The notes: generated by a model from the sequence alone, not told the origin. DNA of 64,000 nt from a bacterium (GCA_004560305.1 SFVI01000002.1:1-64000), one strand, 5' to 3'. Counted from the first letter of the stretch, positions 41,411-51,061 are shown. Numbers and translations are program-made.

Positions 41411-43609
41411 ATGGAGATGAAAATTGCCCTGGCGGGCAATCCCAACTGCGGGAAGACGACCTTATTCAATTTTCTTACCGGGTCCAATCAGTATGTGGGA
41501 AACTGGCCGGGGGTCACGGTAGAAAAGAAAGAGGGCCGGCTCAAGGGCCATAAGGATGTGGTGATCCAGGATCTGCCGGGGATTTATTCCCTGTCCCCCT
41601 ACACGCTGGAGGAGGTTGTGGCCAGAAACTATCTGGTAAATGAGAAGCCGGACGCAATCCTGAACATTGTGGACGGCACCAACATCGAGCGCAACCTTTA
41701 TCTGAGCACCCAGCTGCTGGAGCTGGGGCTGCCGGTGGTTGTGGCGGTGAATATGATCGATCTGGTACGCAAAAGAGGAGACAGCATCGATCTGGACAAA
41801 CTGGGCAAGGCGTTGGGCTGCAAGGTGGTGGAGATCAGCGCCCTGAAAGGGGAAGGGGGCATGGAGGCGGCAGAACTGGCCCTGGCGCAGGCAGGAGAGG
41901 CCAAAGCCGGGGAACTGCCCCATGTGTTTACCGGCAGCGTGGAGCACGCGCTGGCCCACATTGAGGAATCCATTCAGGGGCAGGTAGCACCCCATCTGCT
42001 GCGCTGGTATGCCATCAAGCTGTTTGAGCGGGATGAGAAGGTGCTGGAGGAGCTGAAGCTGGATCAGAAGCTTTCTGCCCATCTGGAGCAGCACATTGCC
42101 GACTGCGAGGAAGAACTAGATGATGATGCCGAGAGTATCATCACCAACCAGCGCTACGCCTATATCAGCGGCATTGTAGGCAAGGCGGTAAGGAAAACTG
42201 GGGAGAAGGGCAGCCTTTCCCGCACTGACCGGATCGACCGGGTGGTCACCAACCGGGTTCTGGCCCTGCCCATTTTTGCGGTCGTGATGTTTTGTATCTA
42301 TGCCGTCGCCATGGGCGGCTACAGCTTTTCCATCGGTACCATGGGCACCGACTGGGCCAATGATGTGCTGTTTGGTGAGTGGGTCCCTGGACTGTTTGAT
42401 CGGATGCTGACGGCACTGAATGTATCCGACTGGCTGTATGGATTGGTTATGGACGGCATCGTGGCCGGTGTGGGCGCTGTGCTGGGCTTTGTGCCCCAGA
42501 TCTTGGTACTGTGTCTGCTGCTGGCCATCCTGGAGGATGTGGGCTATATGGCCCGGGTGGCCTTTATTATGGATCGGATCTTCCGTCGTTTCGGTCTCAG
42601 CGGCAAGAGCTTTATTCCCATGCTGGTGGCCACCGGCTGCGGTGTACCCGGCATCATGGCCAGCCGCACCATCGAGCAGGATCGGGATCGGAAGATGACC
42701 ATCATGACCACTGGCTTTATCCCCTGCGGCGCAAAGATGCCCATTATCGGCCTGTTTGCCGGGGCAGTTTTCGGCGAGTCTCCCTGGGTGGCTACCTCAG
42801 CCTTCTTCATCGGTGTGGCGGCGGTGGTGCTTTCCGGCATTATGCTGAAAAAGTTCCGGGCCTTTGCCGGAGAGCCGGCCCCCTTTGTGATGGAGCTGCC
42901 CGCCTATCATGCGCCCTCCGCAGGAAACGTTCTCCGTTCCACCTGGGAGCGGGGCTGGAGCTTTATCAAACGGGCGGGGACCATCATACTGCTGTCGTCC
43001 ATTGTGCTCTGGTTCCTGCAGGGCTATGGCTTTGTGGATGGTGTGTTCCAAGCCGTGGAGGATAACAACAGCTCTCTGCTGGCGGCCATCGGTAGCGCCC
43101 TGGCCTGGATCTTCTACCCCCTGGGCTGGGTAGGCGACATGGCCTGGAAGGCCACGGTGGCTTCTATCACCGGCCTGATCGCCAAGGAAGAAGTTGTGAA
43201 CACCTTCGGCGTACTGTATCATTATGTTGGGGAGGATCTGGGCGAGACCGGCCAGGCCATCTGGCCCCTGGTGGCTGCGGACTTCGGCCCCATCCGGGCC
43301 TACAGCTTCATGATCTTCAACCTGCTCTGTGCCCCCTGCTTCGCTGCTATGGGCGCCATCAGGCGGGAGATGAATAACGCAAAGTGGACCTGGGCAGCCA
43401 TAGGTTATATGTGCGGCTTTGCCTATGTGGCTTCTACCATCACCTTCCAGCTGGGCGGCCTGTTCACCGGCGAGGCCAGCTTCGGCATCTGGACGCTGGT
43501 GGCGCTGGCGCTGCTGATGGGACTGCTGTATCTTCTGCTGCGTAAAGGGTACAGACCCGACAGGCAGACTCCGCTGAAAGGCGAAGAAAGTGAGACCTGC
43601 CATGCCTGA
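41411..43609 (+). CDS. feoB: Ferrous iron transporter FeoB
   Basis: The protein is 732 aa from the ATG at 41411 (AGGAGG eight nt upstream). The N-terminal G domain has G1 GNPNCGKT (9-16), G3 DLPG and G4 NMID. A GDI-like helical linker follows, then two Gate-type membrane halves (about residues 285-700) with conserved cysteines in ATGCGVPG and IPCGAKMP. It imports Fe(II) across the cytoplasmic membrane with GTP hydrolysis. It overlaps the small Cys-rich partner gene by 8 nt. Confidence 0.97.
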   Translation: MEMKIALAGNPNCGKTTLFNFLTGSNQYVGNWPGVTVEKKEGRLKGHKDVVIQDLPGIYSLSPYTLEEVVARNYLVNEKPDAILNIVDGTNIERNLYLSTQLLELGLPVVVAVNMIDLVRKRGDSIDLDKLGKALGCKVVEISALKGEGGMEAAELALAQAGEAKAGELPHVFTGSVEHALAHIEESIQGQVAPHLLRWYAIKLFERDEKVLEELKLDQKLSAHLEQHIADCEEELDDDAESIITNQRYAYISGIVGKAVRKTGEKGSLSRTDRIDRVVTNRVLALPIFAVVMFCIYAVAMGGYSFSIGTMGTDWANDVLFGEWVPGLFDRMLTALNVSDWLYGLVMDGIVAGVGAVLGFVPQILVLCLLLAILEDVGYMARVAFIMDRIFRRFGLSGKSFIPMLVATGCGVPGIMASRTIEQDRDRKMTIMTTGFIPCGAKMPIIGLFAGAVFGESPWVATSAFFIGVAAVVLSGIMLKKFRAFAGEPAPFVMELPAYHAPSAGNVLRSTWERGWSFIKRAGTIILLSSIVLWFLQGYGFVDGVFQAVEDNNSSLLAAIGSALAWIFYPLGWVGDMAWKATVASITGLIAKEEVVNTFGVLYHYVGEDLGETGQAIWPLVAADFGPIRAYSFMIFNLLCAPCFAAMGAIRREMNNAKWTWAAIGYMCGFAYVASTITFQLGGLFTGEASFGIWTLVALALLMGLLYLLLRKGYRPDRQTPLKGEESETCHA

Positions 43610-43745
43610 ACTGATTGGGAACATTATTGTTCTGGCTCTGCTGGCCCTGGCTGTTTACGGGGCTGTCCGCTCCCTGCTGAGAAAGGAAAAAAAGGGCGGC
43701 TGCTCCTGCGGGGGTGACTGCTCCCGCTGCGGCGGATGCCATTGA
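43602..43745 (+). CDS. FeoB-associated Cys-rich membrane protein
   Basis: This 47-aa protein begins within the end of feoB (8-nt overlap). It has one TM helix (IGNIIVLALLALAVYGAV) and a C-terminal cysteine-rich tail: CSCGGDCSRCGGCH, five Cys and a terminal His, facing the cytoplasm. This is the FeoB_associated family seen after feoB in Firmicutes; it may pass or chelate Fe(II). It closes the feo operon and is followed by a terminator. Confidence 0.9.
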   Translation: MPELIGNIIVLALLALAVYGAVRSLLRKEKKGGCSCGGDCSRCGGCH

Positions 43746-43772
43746 AGATCCGGGAAAGAATTGAATACCGGG

Positions 43773-43806
43773 AAAGAGGAGCTGTCAGATGTGCAGCTCC
43801 TCTTTT
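43773..43806 (+). terminator. Terminator of the feo operon
   Basis: The stem AAAGAGGAGCTG / CAGCTCCTCTTT with a nine-base loop is followed by a T. Confidence 0.85.
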
Positions 43807-43895
43807 CGTATGGGAAAAGTAACCAAGAAGGCATGGGAAGAACCCCCTGCAGTAAGAGCAAAACAGCTATTTTTCATAAGGAAAAGAAAGGCTTC

Positions 43896-43924
43896 TTGAC
43901 AAAACATGGGGGATTCTATATTAT
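43896..43924 (+). promoter_or_regulatory. Predicted promoter of the ade-ABC operon
   Basis: A perfect TTGACA (43896-43901), a 17-bp spacer and TATTAT (43919-43924). The resulting leader of about 65 nt is too short for a purine riboswitch. Confidence 0.85.
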
Positions 43925-43997
43925 AAAATCGTTGTGCACATGGACGAAAATTTTGTGCTGAATTTACTTTTGCCGGGGTGTGGAAGGAGGCGCTGAA

Positions 43998-45728
43998 ATG
44001 GAGGCCGTTCGGGAACAGAGCTTCGACCTGCTGATCGAAAATGTGATGCTGGTGAACGTGTTTAATGACTCCGTTTCACCGGCCTGCATCGGCATTTCCG
44101 GCGAAAGGATCCAATATATTGGGGAAGCCAAGGCTTCATTCAAGGCAGCTGATACGATAGACGGTGGAGGTCTGTATGCGCTGCCTGGTTTTATTGATTC
44201 CCATATGCATCTGGAGAGCAGCATGCTGCCGCCCCAGGCCTTTGCCTGCCGTGCCCTGGAATGCGGTACCACCATGGTGGCGGCGGACCCCCATGAGATC
44301 TGCAACGTGCTGGGGCCAAAAGGGGTCTACGCCCTGATGGAGGCTGCTTCCGGCACCCCGCTGAAGGTGCTGATGCTTGCCCCCTCCACGGTACCCTCCG
44401 CCCCCGGCTTCGAGGGCAGCGGCTGTGCCGTTGGGCCGCAGGAAGCGGCGGAGATGCTGGAGCATCCGGGTATCTTTGGCTTGGGTGAAGTGATGGATTT
44501 CAACGGCGTGGCCGATGGGGAGGAGAACATCCTTGCTGTTGTCCGGATGGCCAGAGAGCGGGGCGCGATGATCGACGGCCACGCGTCGGTGCTGACCGGG
44601 GAGCGGCTGCAGCGCTTTGCTGCCGCCGGCATCGACAGCGACCACACGGCGGCTAATCCGGAACAGCTGCTGGAGCGGCTGGCCTTGGGCTGCTGTGTCC
44701 AGATTCAGGAATGCAACCTCAGTGCCGGAATGGTACAGGCTATGAATGAACTGGCCGTTTCCAACCGGGTCTGCCTGGTGACAGATGATGTGCCCCTGGA
44801 TAAGCTGATGCACCAGGGGCAGCTGAACCATGTGGTGACCCGGGCCATTGCCCTGGGGCTGGAGCCGGTGAAGGCCATCCGCTTTGCCACCATCAATGCC
44901 GCCGACCGGCTGCGCCGGTACGACACCGGTGCCATTGCCCCCGGCAGGCTGGCCAATATCCAGCTGGTGCGGGATCTGAGGGCGCCGAAGCCGGAGCTGC
45001 TGGTGGTGGAGGGCAAAGTGATCCTGGAGGGGGGCAGGCTGAATTTCACCCCCCGGCCCTGTGACCTGTCCGCCCTGTGTGAACACCCCATGCTGGTGAA
45101 GGAGGTCCGGAAGGAAGATCTCTTCATCCCGGTGGAGACAAAACCGGCGGATACTTGGGCGAAGGTTAACATAATCAAATATAACGGCAGCGGTCACAGA
45201 ACAAAAAAGGTTTTGCGAAATCTGCCTTTGTGCGATTCTCAGTTGGGTAGAACGGTTGACATAACCGGATTGTTTAAGGTGGCGGTCTTTAACCGCTACG
45301 GCCTGGACCGGCATGCGCTGGCCCTGATCGACGGAATGGCGGAGCTTGACGGGGCCATTGCCCTGACCTATGGCCATGACGCCCACAACCTGACGGTGTA
45401 CGGCGGCGATGACGGGGATATGGCCCTGGCTGCCAACACAGTACGACGGATGAAGGGCGGTATGTGCGCGGTACAGGGGGGAGAGGTTCTGGCCCGGGTG
45501 CCGCTGCCGCTGGGGGGCCTGATGAGCCGGGAGCCGGCAGAGGTGCTTTCCGGCCAGGTGGAAGCATTTCTGGAAGCCTGCCGGAAGATCGGTCTTAAGT
45601 ATGCCAATCCCATCACCTTTTTGACCCTGATGCCGCTGGCGGTGTCCCCGGAGATCAAATGCACCGACCTGGGGCTGATCGATGTTGTGAACAAGCGTAT
45701 GCTCCCTCTGATCGAGGAATGCTACTGA
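43998..45728 (+). CDS. ade: Adenine deaminase
   Basis: The protein is 576 aa from the ATG at 43998 (GAAGGAGG seven nt upstream). It belongs to the amidohydrolase superfamily, adenine deaminase type: adenine to hypoxanthine plus ammonia. The metal motif HMHLESSM, ADPHEICNVLG, the GEVMDFNGV segment, and DGHASVLTGE with SDHTAAN are all present. The C-terminal domain ends in the conserved LPLGGLMS and a late MPLAVSPEIKCTDLGLID block. It is unusual in being the first gene of an ABC importer operon. Confidence 0.94.
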   Translation: MEAVREQSFDLLIENVMLVNVFNDSVSPACIGISGERIQYIGEAKASFKAADTIDGGGLYALPGFIDSHMHLESSMLPPQAFACRALECGTTMVAADPHEICNVLGPKGVYALMEAASGTPLKVLMLAPSTVPSAPGFEGSGCAVGPQEAAEMLEHPGIFGLGEVMDFNGVADGEENILAVVRMARERGAMIDGHASVLTGERLQRFAAAGIDSDHTAANPEQLLERLALGCCVQIQECNLSAGMVQAMNELAVSNRVCLVTDDVPLDKLMHQGQLNHVVTRAIALGLEPVKAIRFATINAADRLRRYDTGAIAPGRLANIQLVRDLRAPKPELLVVEGKVILEGGRLNFTPRPCDLSALCEHPMLVKEVRKEDLFIPVETKPADTWAKVNIIKYNGSGHRTKKVLRNLPLCDSQLGRTVDITGLFKVAVFNRYGLDRHALALIDGMAELDGAIALTYGHDAHNLTVYGGDDGDMALAANTVRRMKGGMCAVQGGEVLARVPLPLGGLMSREPAEVLSGQVEAFLEACRKIGLKYANPITFLTLMPLAVSPEIKCTDLGLIDVVNKRMLPLIEECY

Positions 45729-45743
45729 TAAGGAGCGTGGAAT

Positions 45744-46577
45744 ATGCGAAAGAAACAGGCTTTTCTGCTTGCCCTGCCGGCAGTGTTGGCGCTGACGGTG
45801 TTTTTCCTGGCGCCCATGCTGTACATCCTTATAAAGACCCTGGCCACCAACGGCCTTTCTGATTTTGTCCGCTTCTTTACCGACCCCTTTTATCTGGACA
45901 TTCTTTGGACCACGGTGCGGGTGTCTCTGGTGTCTACCCTGGTGTCCCTGCTGCTGGGCTATCCCACGGCCTATTACATGGCACGCACCCGGTCCCGGAT
46001 GAAAAAGGTGATGATGGTCATCATCCTGTTTCCCTTCCTGGTCAGCGCGGTGGTGCGCTCCTACGGCTGGATGGTGATCCTGGGCAAGAACGGCCTGCTG
46101 AACCAGTTCCTGCTGGGGCTGGGTCTGGTGCAGAAGCCCCTGTCCATCCTTAACACGGAGACGGCGGTGATTATCGGCATGATCCATCTGCTGATCCCTT
46201 ACATGATCCTTTCCCTGGTGGGCGTGCTGCAGAGCATTGATCCCAACGTGGAGTATGCGGCCTACAGTCTGGGGGCCAACCCGGCGGAGACCTTCTGCAA
46301 GGTGATCTTCCCCCTGAGCCTGCCGGGCATCATCTCCGGCTGTGTGATGGTGTTCACCATGAGCATGACCTCCTACGTGACGCCCAAGCTGCTGGGCGGC
46401 TCCAAGTTCCGCATGATGGCCACCATGGTGGTGCAGGAGATCAACGTCAGCTTCGACTGGGGTGCGGCCTCGGCCATCAGTTACATCCTGCTGGCAGTAA
46501 TTTTGCTGATTCAGGTGCTGGTGGTGCTGTCCACCGCCGGATATATGAAGAGACTGGGGGGCGGCAAAAATGCGTGA
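45744..46577 (+). CDS. ABC importer permease, PotB type
   Basis: The 277-aa permease has six TM segments and an EAA loop near residues 170-190 (AAYSLGANPAETFCKVIFPLSL). It resembles PotB/PotH-type permeases of the spermidine/putrescine, Fe3+ and thiamine importer group. It starts 16 nt after ade, with AAGGAG. Its end overlaps the PotC-type gene by 8 nt. Confidence 0.92.
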   Translation: MRKKQAFLLALPAVLALTVFFLAPMLYILIKTLATNGLSDFVRFFTDPFYLDILWTTVRVSLVSTLVSLLLGYPTAYYMARTRSRMKKVMMVIILFPFLVSAVVRSYGWMVILGKNGLLNQFLLGLGLVQKPLSILNTETAVIIGMIHLLIPYMILSLVGVLQSIDPNVEYAAYSLGANPAETFCKVIFPLSLPGIISGCVMVFTMSMTSYVTPKLLGGSKFRMMATMVVQEINVSFDWGAASAISYILLAVILLIQVLVVLSTAGYMKRLGGGKNA

Positions 46578-47364
46578 GAAAAGAGTAAACATTTTCTGCA
46601 CCATTGTGGCGGTTCTGGTGATGCTGTTTCTGATCGCGCCGCTGGTGGTGATCGTCATTGCCTCCTTTACGCCTACGGCAGTGGTGGTATTCCCGCCCAA
46701 GGGCTTCTCCCTCAAGTGGTATGAGAACATTTTCAGCTCCTCCACCCACTTTATGGAGGGCCTGGCCAACAGCCTGAAGATCGGCCTGCTGGCCACAGCA
46801 CTGGATATTCTTCTGGGTGTCACGGCGGCTTTGTCCGTCTGCCGGCATGACTTCAAGGGAAAGAACGCCCTGCTGAATTACTTCACCTCTCCCATGTATG
46901 TGCCTTCCGTGGCCTTTGCCTTCGTGCTTCTGCAGGTGTACAGCCAGATCGGCGGTATTCCCGGTGCGGTGCGGATCTTCATCGGTCACTTTATCATCAT
47001 CCTGCCCTATATTGTCCGCAACACCGTTTCGGTGCTGCATGTGTTCAACTGGACGCTGGAGGATGCGGCCACGTCTCTGGGGGCAAACCCGGTGCAGGTG
47101 TTCTTCAAGATCACCATCCCCGTGGCCAAGCCCGGCATTGTGGCTGGGGCGCTGCTGGCCTTCCTCTACTCCTTTGACGAGGTGGCCCTCAGCAGCCTGC
47201 TGTCCACGCCCAAATTCATCACCCTGCCCATCCGGATCATGAACTATATGGAACTGACCTTTGACCCCACCCTGGCGGCCATCTCCACCTTCCTGATTGC
47301 AGGCTCCCTGGTGCTGATCCTGCTGATGGATAAATTCGTGGGGCTGGACATGTTTGTGAAATAA
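46570..47364 (+). CDS. ABC importer permease, PotC type
   Basis: The 264-aa permease has six TM segments, an SFTPTAVVVFPPKGFSLKWY periplasmic-side loop typical of PotC/PotI, and the EAA loop DAATSLGANPVQVFFKITIP. It forms the channel with the preceding permease. The start overlaps the upstream gene. The ATPase gene follows after 10 nt. Confidence 0.93.
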   Translation: MREKRVNIFCTIVAVLVMLFLIAPLVVIVIASFTPTAVVVFPPKGFSLKWYENIFSSSTHFMEGLANSLKIGLLATALDILLGVTAALSVCRHDFKGKNALLNYFTSPMYVPSVAFAFVLLQVYSQIGGIPGAVRIFIGHFIIILPYIVRNTVSVLHVFNWTLEDAATSLGANPVQVFFKITIPVAKPGIVAGALLAFLYSFDEVALSSLLSTPKFITLPIRIMNYMELTFDPTLAAISTFLIAGSLVLILLMDKFVGLDMFVK

Positions 47365-47374
47365 GGAGGAAGCC

Positions 47375-48439
47375 ATGGCTACACTGGAACTGAACGGACT
47401 TACCAAGCGCTTCGGAAGCTTTACCGCCGTTGACAATATGAACCTCAAGGCTGCCGATGGGGAGATGATCGCCCTGCTGGGCGGCAGCGGCTGCGGCAAG
47501 ACCACTACCCTGCGGATGATCGCCGGCTTTGCCGAGCCCACGGAGGGCAGCATCCTGGTGGACGGGGAGGATGTGGCCAAGATCCCGCCCTATAAGCGGA
47601 ACATCGGCATCTTTTTCCAGAACTATGCGCTGTTCCCCCATATGACCGTGTTTGAGAACGTGGCCTTTGGCCTGAAGCTGCAGAAGCTGAAAAAGCCGGA
47701 GATCGCCCAGCGGGTGGCGGAAATCCTTGCCTTGGTGAAGCTGACCGGGCTGGACAAGCGCTACCCCAGAGAGCTTTCCGGCGGCCAGCAACAGCGGGTG
47801 GCCCTGGCAAGGGCGCTGGTGACCCGGCCCCATATCCTGCTGCTGGACGAGCCCCTGTCCAACCTGGATGCCAAGCTGCGCATCGAGATGCAGGTGGAGA
47901 TCAAGCGCATCCAGAAGGAACTGGGCATCACCACCATCATCGTCACCCATGATCATGAGGAGGCTGTCTCCCTGGCTGACCGGGTCATCGTGATGCACGA
48001 GGGCAAGATTCAGCAGATCGGCAGCCCCAATGAGATTTTTGAGCGGCCCTGCAGCGCCTTCGTGGCGGATTTCATGGGCTTTTCCACCTTTATCCAGGGC
48101 ACCATCGGCCCGGAGGAGGGCGACAAGCGCCCGGTCAGCTGCAGCGGGAAGCTGCTGTATGTGCCAGGCGCTGCGGCGGAGGGCATCGAGGCCGGCAGCC
48201 CGGTGACTCTTGCTGTCCGCTCGGAGAACATCCAGCTGGTGGAGGAAGAGGGGGAGAACACCCTGCCCGGCACCATCAGCGCCGTCACTTATAAGGGCAC
48301 TACCACCCGCCTGGAGGTGACCGGCTGCGTTGCGGAGACGGTATGTCCCGCTGTGAATGAATATACCCAGCGCCAACTGGGGGAGGCTGTGCTGGTGCAC
48401 ATCCCCGCCCAGCGGATCTGTGTATATAAAAATGTTTGA
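47375..48439 (+). CDS. ABC importer ATPase, PotA type
   Basis: The 354-aa ATPase has Walker A GGSGCGKTT (about residues 38-46), Q loop FFQNYALFPHM, signature LSGGQQQRV, Walker B LLLDEPLSNLD and H loop THDHEEAV. A C-terminal TOBE-like domain (about residues 280-350) follows, as in PotA and other CUT1-like ATPases. TAAGGAGG lies before the ATG. It drives uptake through the two permeases. Confidence 0.94.
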   Translation: MATLELNGLTKRFGSFTAVDNMNLKAADGEMIALLGGSGCGKTTTLRMIAGFAEPTEGSILVDGEDVAKIPPYKRNIGIFFQNYALFPHMTVFENVAFGLKLQKLKKPEIAQRVAEILALVKLTGLDKRYPRELSGGQQQRVALARALVTRPHILLLDEPLSNLDAKLRIEMQVEIKRIQKELGITTIIVTHDHEEAVSLADRVIVMHEGKIQQIGSPNEIFERPCSAFVADFMGFSTFIQGTIGPEEGDKRPVSCSGKLLYVPGAAAEGIEAGSPVTLAVRSENIQLVEEEGENTLPGTISAVTYKGTTTRLEVTGCVAETVCPAVNEYTQRQLGEAVLVHIPAQRICVYKNV

Positions 48440-48458
48440 TTTTCTAGGAGGAAAGAAA

Positions 48459-49583
48459 ATGACACTGAAGAAAATGCTTGCCATGCTGCTGGCACTGACC
48501 ATGGTGTTCGCGATGGCCGCCTGCGGCAGCAGTGAGAAGCCCGCTGCCACCGAGGCCCCCGCCGCCGAGGCTCCAGCTGAGGGCGAGGCTGACGGCGCAC
48601 TGGACTTTGGCGGTGCCGAGCTGGTGGTTGCCACCTGGGGCTGGGCCGAGGCTGGTCTCAAGACCCTGGCCGCCGATTTCGAGAGCCAGTATAACTGCAC
48701 CATCGTGGTAGACCCCACCTCCGGCAACGGCGACCGTCTCAACAAGCTGATGGCCGAGAAGGCCGATCCTACCGCCGATGTGGCTCTGCTGACCAAGAGC
48801 TTTGCCGAGACCGGCATCCAGAACGACCTGTTCGAGCAGCTGGACACCAATATCGTCACCAGCCTGGGCGAGCTGTATGACTTCTGCGTGGATGAGAAGG
48901 GCTACGGTCCCTGCTACTCCCTGTGCCGCTATGGCATCATGTACAACGCCGACGCACTGGAGCAGCTGAACCTGCCCGCCCCCACCTCCTACCAGGACCT
49001 GTTTGACGACCAGTACGCCGGTATGGTGGCCCTGCCCGACATGACCTCCACCGCCGGCCCCTACATGCTGGTGGCTATGGCTGAGGCTATGGGCGGCAGC
49101 CAGGAGGACGTCAGCGCCGCGATGGCCCTGATGCAGGAGAAGAAGGACAACATTAACCTGTGGTACACCGCTTCTTCCGACGTTGTCAACGCTTTCACCA
49201 CTGGTGAGGCCAACATCACCGTCTTTATGGACATCAATATGCCCGGTCTGATCAGCAGCGGCCTGAACATGAAGTGGGTAGACGCTTCCGAGGGCTCCTT
49301 TGCTGCTCCCGCCACTGTTGAGGTGGTCAAGAACTGCAAGAACCCGGAGCTGGCCCAGCTGTTCGTGGAGTACCTGATCTGCAACGACACCCAGAACAAG
49401 ATCGCTGAGGTCCTCAATGAGGCCCCTGTGAACAAAAATGCCACCATGGCCGACGAGCTGAAGACCTATCTGGCCTTCGGTGAGGAGTCCATGAGTGCCC
49501 TGAAGGAGTTTGACGACGCCTACATCACCACCGCCAAGGGCGAATGGATCGACACCTTCCAGCGCACCGTGGCTGTCCAGTAA
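48459..49583 (+). CDS. ABC importer substrate-binding lipoprotein, PotD-like
   Basis: The protein is 374 aa from the ATG at 48459 (AGGAGGAAAG). Its signal peptide has lipobox MAAC (Cys near residue 22). An Ala/Glu/Pro-rich linker and a periplasmic-binding-protein fold of the PotD/Fe3+/thiamine group (LVVATWGWAEAGLKTL; DVALLTKSFAETG) follow. The conserved polyamine-contacting acidic and Trp residues cannot be confirmed by eye. Given ade in the operon, a purine-like or other nitrogenous substrate is as likely as a polyamine. Confidence 0.9.
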   Translation: MTLKKMLAMLLALTMVFAMAACGSSEKPAATEAPAAEAPAEGEADGALDFGGAELVVATWGWAEAGLKTLAADFESQYNCTIVVDPTSGNGDRLNKLMAEKADPTADVALLTKSFAETGIQNDLFEQLDTNIVTSLGELYDFCVDEKGYGPCYSLCRYGIMYNADALEQLNLPAPTSYQDLFDDQYAGMVALPDMTSTAGPYMLVAMAEAMGGSQEDVSAAMALMQEKKDNINLWYTASSDVVNAFTTGEANITVFMDINMPGLISSGLNMKWVDASEGSFAAPATVEVVKNCKNPELAQLFVEYLICNDTQNKIAEVLNEAPVNKNATMADELKTYLAFGEESMSALKEFDDAYITTAKGEWIDTFQRTVAVQ

Positions 49584-49603
49584 TCAAAGCCAAGCGAAAA
49601 TCG

Positions 49604-49635
49604 AAAAAAACGGAGCAGAAATGCTCCGTTTTTTT
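49604..49635 (+). terminator. Terminator of the ade-ABC operon
   Basis: A perfect stem AAAAAAACGGAGCA / TGCTCCGTTTTTTT with a GAAA tetraloop. Confidence 0.95.
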
Positions 49636-49661
49636 ATGGGATGAATTGATGAAATTGGGAA

Positions 49662-49690
49662 TTGCAATCATGGACAGCAGAGCGTATAAT
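49662..49690 (+). promoter_or_regulatory. Predicted promoter of the amidohydrolase gene
   Basis: TTGCAA (49662-49667), a 17-bp spacer and TATAAT (49685-49690). Confidence 0.8.
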
Positions 49691-49713
49691 GGCATGAAAA
49701 AGGAGGCATTTCC

Positions 49714-50994
49714 ATGAAATACGCATTTACCAATATGCATCTGCTCAGCGGCAGAGAAGATATGAAGCCCCAGGACGGCCTGGCTGTACTGGTGGATGGA
49801 GAGAAAATTGTTGACATTGTGGCGGAGAGCGCTGTGCCAGCGGAATATGAGAAGAAGGATCTGGGCGGCCGCTACCTGATGCCGGGCCTGATCAATCTGC
49901 ATGTGCACATTCCGGGAAGCGGCAAGCCCCAGAAAAAGCCCATGGACGTCAAAAAGACGATAAAGCTGATGACCTGCTGCGGTCTGGCCCGGAAGATGGT
50001 GGAGATCATCTATCAGAAATACGCCAACACGGCGCTGCTCAGCGGCGTGACTACCATCCGCACCGTGGGCGGTCTGGAGGATTACGACAGCAAGCTCAGG
50101 GACAAGATCAGGCAGGGGAAGGTTCAGGGACCCCGCATCCTGGCAAGCAACATGGCGGTCTCTGTTCCCGGCGGGCACATGGCCGGCTCCCTTGCCTATG
50201 AGGCCACCACGCCGGAGGAGGCTGCCGCTTTTGTGCGAAAGATCGCGGAGGACAAGCCGGATCTGATCAAGCTGATGATCACCGGCGGCGTGCTGGACGC
50301 GGAGCAGAAGGGAGAACCCGGTGTGCTGCGGATGCAGCCGGAGCTGGTAAAGGCGGCCTGTGACGAGGCCCACCGCCTGGGATTGCAGGTGGCGGCCCAT
50401 GTGGAAAGCCCGGAGGGTGTCCGGGTGGCGCTGGAAAACGGCGTGGACACCATTGAACATGGCGCAAAGCCCGATGAGGAGATCCTGCGGCTGTTTAAGG
50501 AGCGGGGTGCTGCCCTGGTGGCTACCCTCTCCCCGGCGCTGCCATTTGCCCTGTTTGACCGGGAAGTAAGCAACTGCACGGAGATCGCCCAGTTCAACGG
50601 CAAGATCGTTTTTGACGGCATCATTGACTGCGCCAGGGCCTGCGTGGAGCAGGGAATCCCTGTGGGCCTGGGAACCGACACCGGCTGCCCCTATGTGACC
50701 CACTACGGCATGTGTCGGGAGCTGCACCATTTCAGCAAGTTCTGCGGGGTCAGCAATGCCTTTGCCCTGTACACGGCCACCTGCCGCAATGCAGAGATTG
50801 CCGGACTGGGCGATCAGCTGGGCACTGTGGAGCCGGGGAAGCTGGCGGATCTGATCGTGACCGGGAGCAACCCGCTGGAGGATCTGCAGGCCCTGCGGGA
50901 TGTCAGCATGGTGGTGGCAGGTGGGAAAATTATTGACCATCCCAAGGTGAAGAAAATGCCCCAGGTGGAGCAGGAGCTGGACAAGTTCCTCTAA
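49714..50994 (+). CDS. Amidohydrolase-family protein (imidazolonepropionase/prolidase-like)
   Basis: The 426-aa protein has the metal motif HVH in GLINLHVHIPGSGK (about residues 61-63), a probable carboxylated lysine in PDLIKLMITGG, His ligands in VAAHVESPEG and TIEHGAKPDEE, and the catalytic Asp in GLGTDTGCPY. This set defines the metal-dependent hydrolase group that cleaves cyclic amides, dipeptides or triazines. The substrate is not predictable. It lies just downstream of the adenine deaminase operon but has its own promoter, so functional linkage is open. Confidence 0.88.
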   Translation: MKYAFTNMHLLSGREDMKPQDGLAVLVDGEKIVDIVAESAVPAEYEKKDLGGRYLMPGLINLHVHIPGSGKPQKKPMDVKKTIKLMTCCGLARKMVEIIYQKYANTALLSGVTTIRTVGGLEDYDSKLRDKIRQGKVQGPRILASNMAVSVPGGHMAGSLAYEATTPEEAAAFVRKIAEDKPDLIKLMITGGVLDAEQKGEPGVLRMQPELVKAACDEAHRLGLQVAAHVESPEGVRVALENGVDTIEHGAKPDEEILRLFKERGAALVATLSPALPFALFDREVSNCTEIAQFNGKIVFDGIIDCARACVEQGIPVGLGTDTGCPYVTHYGMCRELHHFSKFCGVSNAFALYTATCRNAEIAGLGDQLGTVEPGKLADLIVTGSNPLEDLQALRDVSMVVAGGKIIDHPKVKKMPQVEQELDKFL

Positions 50995-51009
50995 TCGTAT
51001 GAAATATCG

Positions 51010-51038
51010 AAAGCCGCAGGGTATGCTCTGCGGCTTTT
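51010..51038 (+). terminator. Terminator after the amidohydrolase gene
   Basis: The stem AAAGCCGCAG / CTGCGGCTTT with an eight-base loop, ending in TTTTC. Confidence 0.9.
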
Positions 51039-51061
51039 CATTTCAAATATGTAAATTGAAA

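Noticed and set aside
43925..43997. Purine riboswitch before the adenine deaminase gene
   Set aside because: The predicted leader is only about 65 nt and lacks the three-stem purine aptamer pattern.
44136..46856. A 906-codon open frame on the minus strand across ade and the first permease gene
   Set aside because: It spans two well-supported plus-strand genes and is rich in His/Gln/Gly; there is no start signal or family match.
48459..49583. Naming the importer potABCD for spermidine/putrescine
   Set aside because: The family also imports iron, thiamine and other solutes; polyamine-contacting residues could not be verified and the operon starts with ade.
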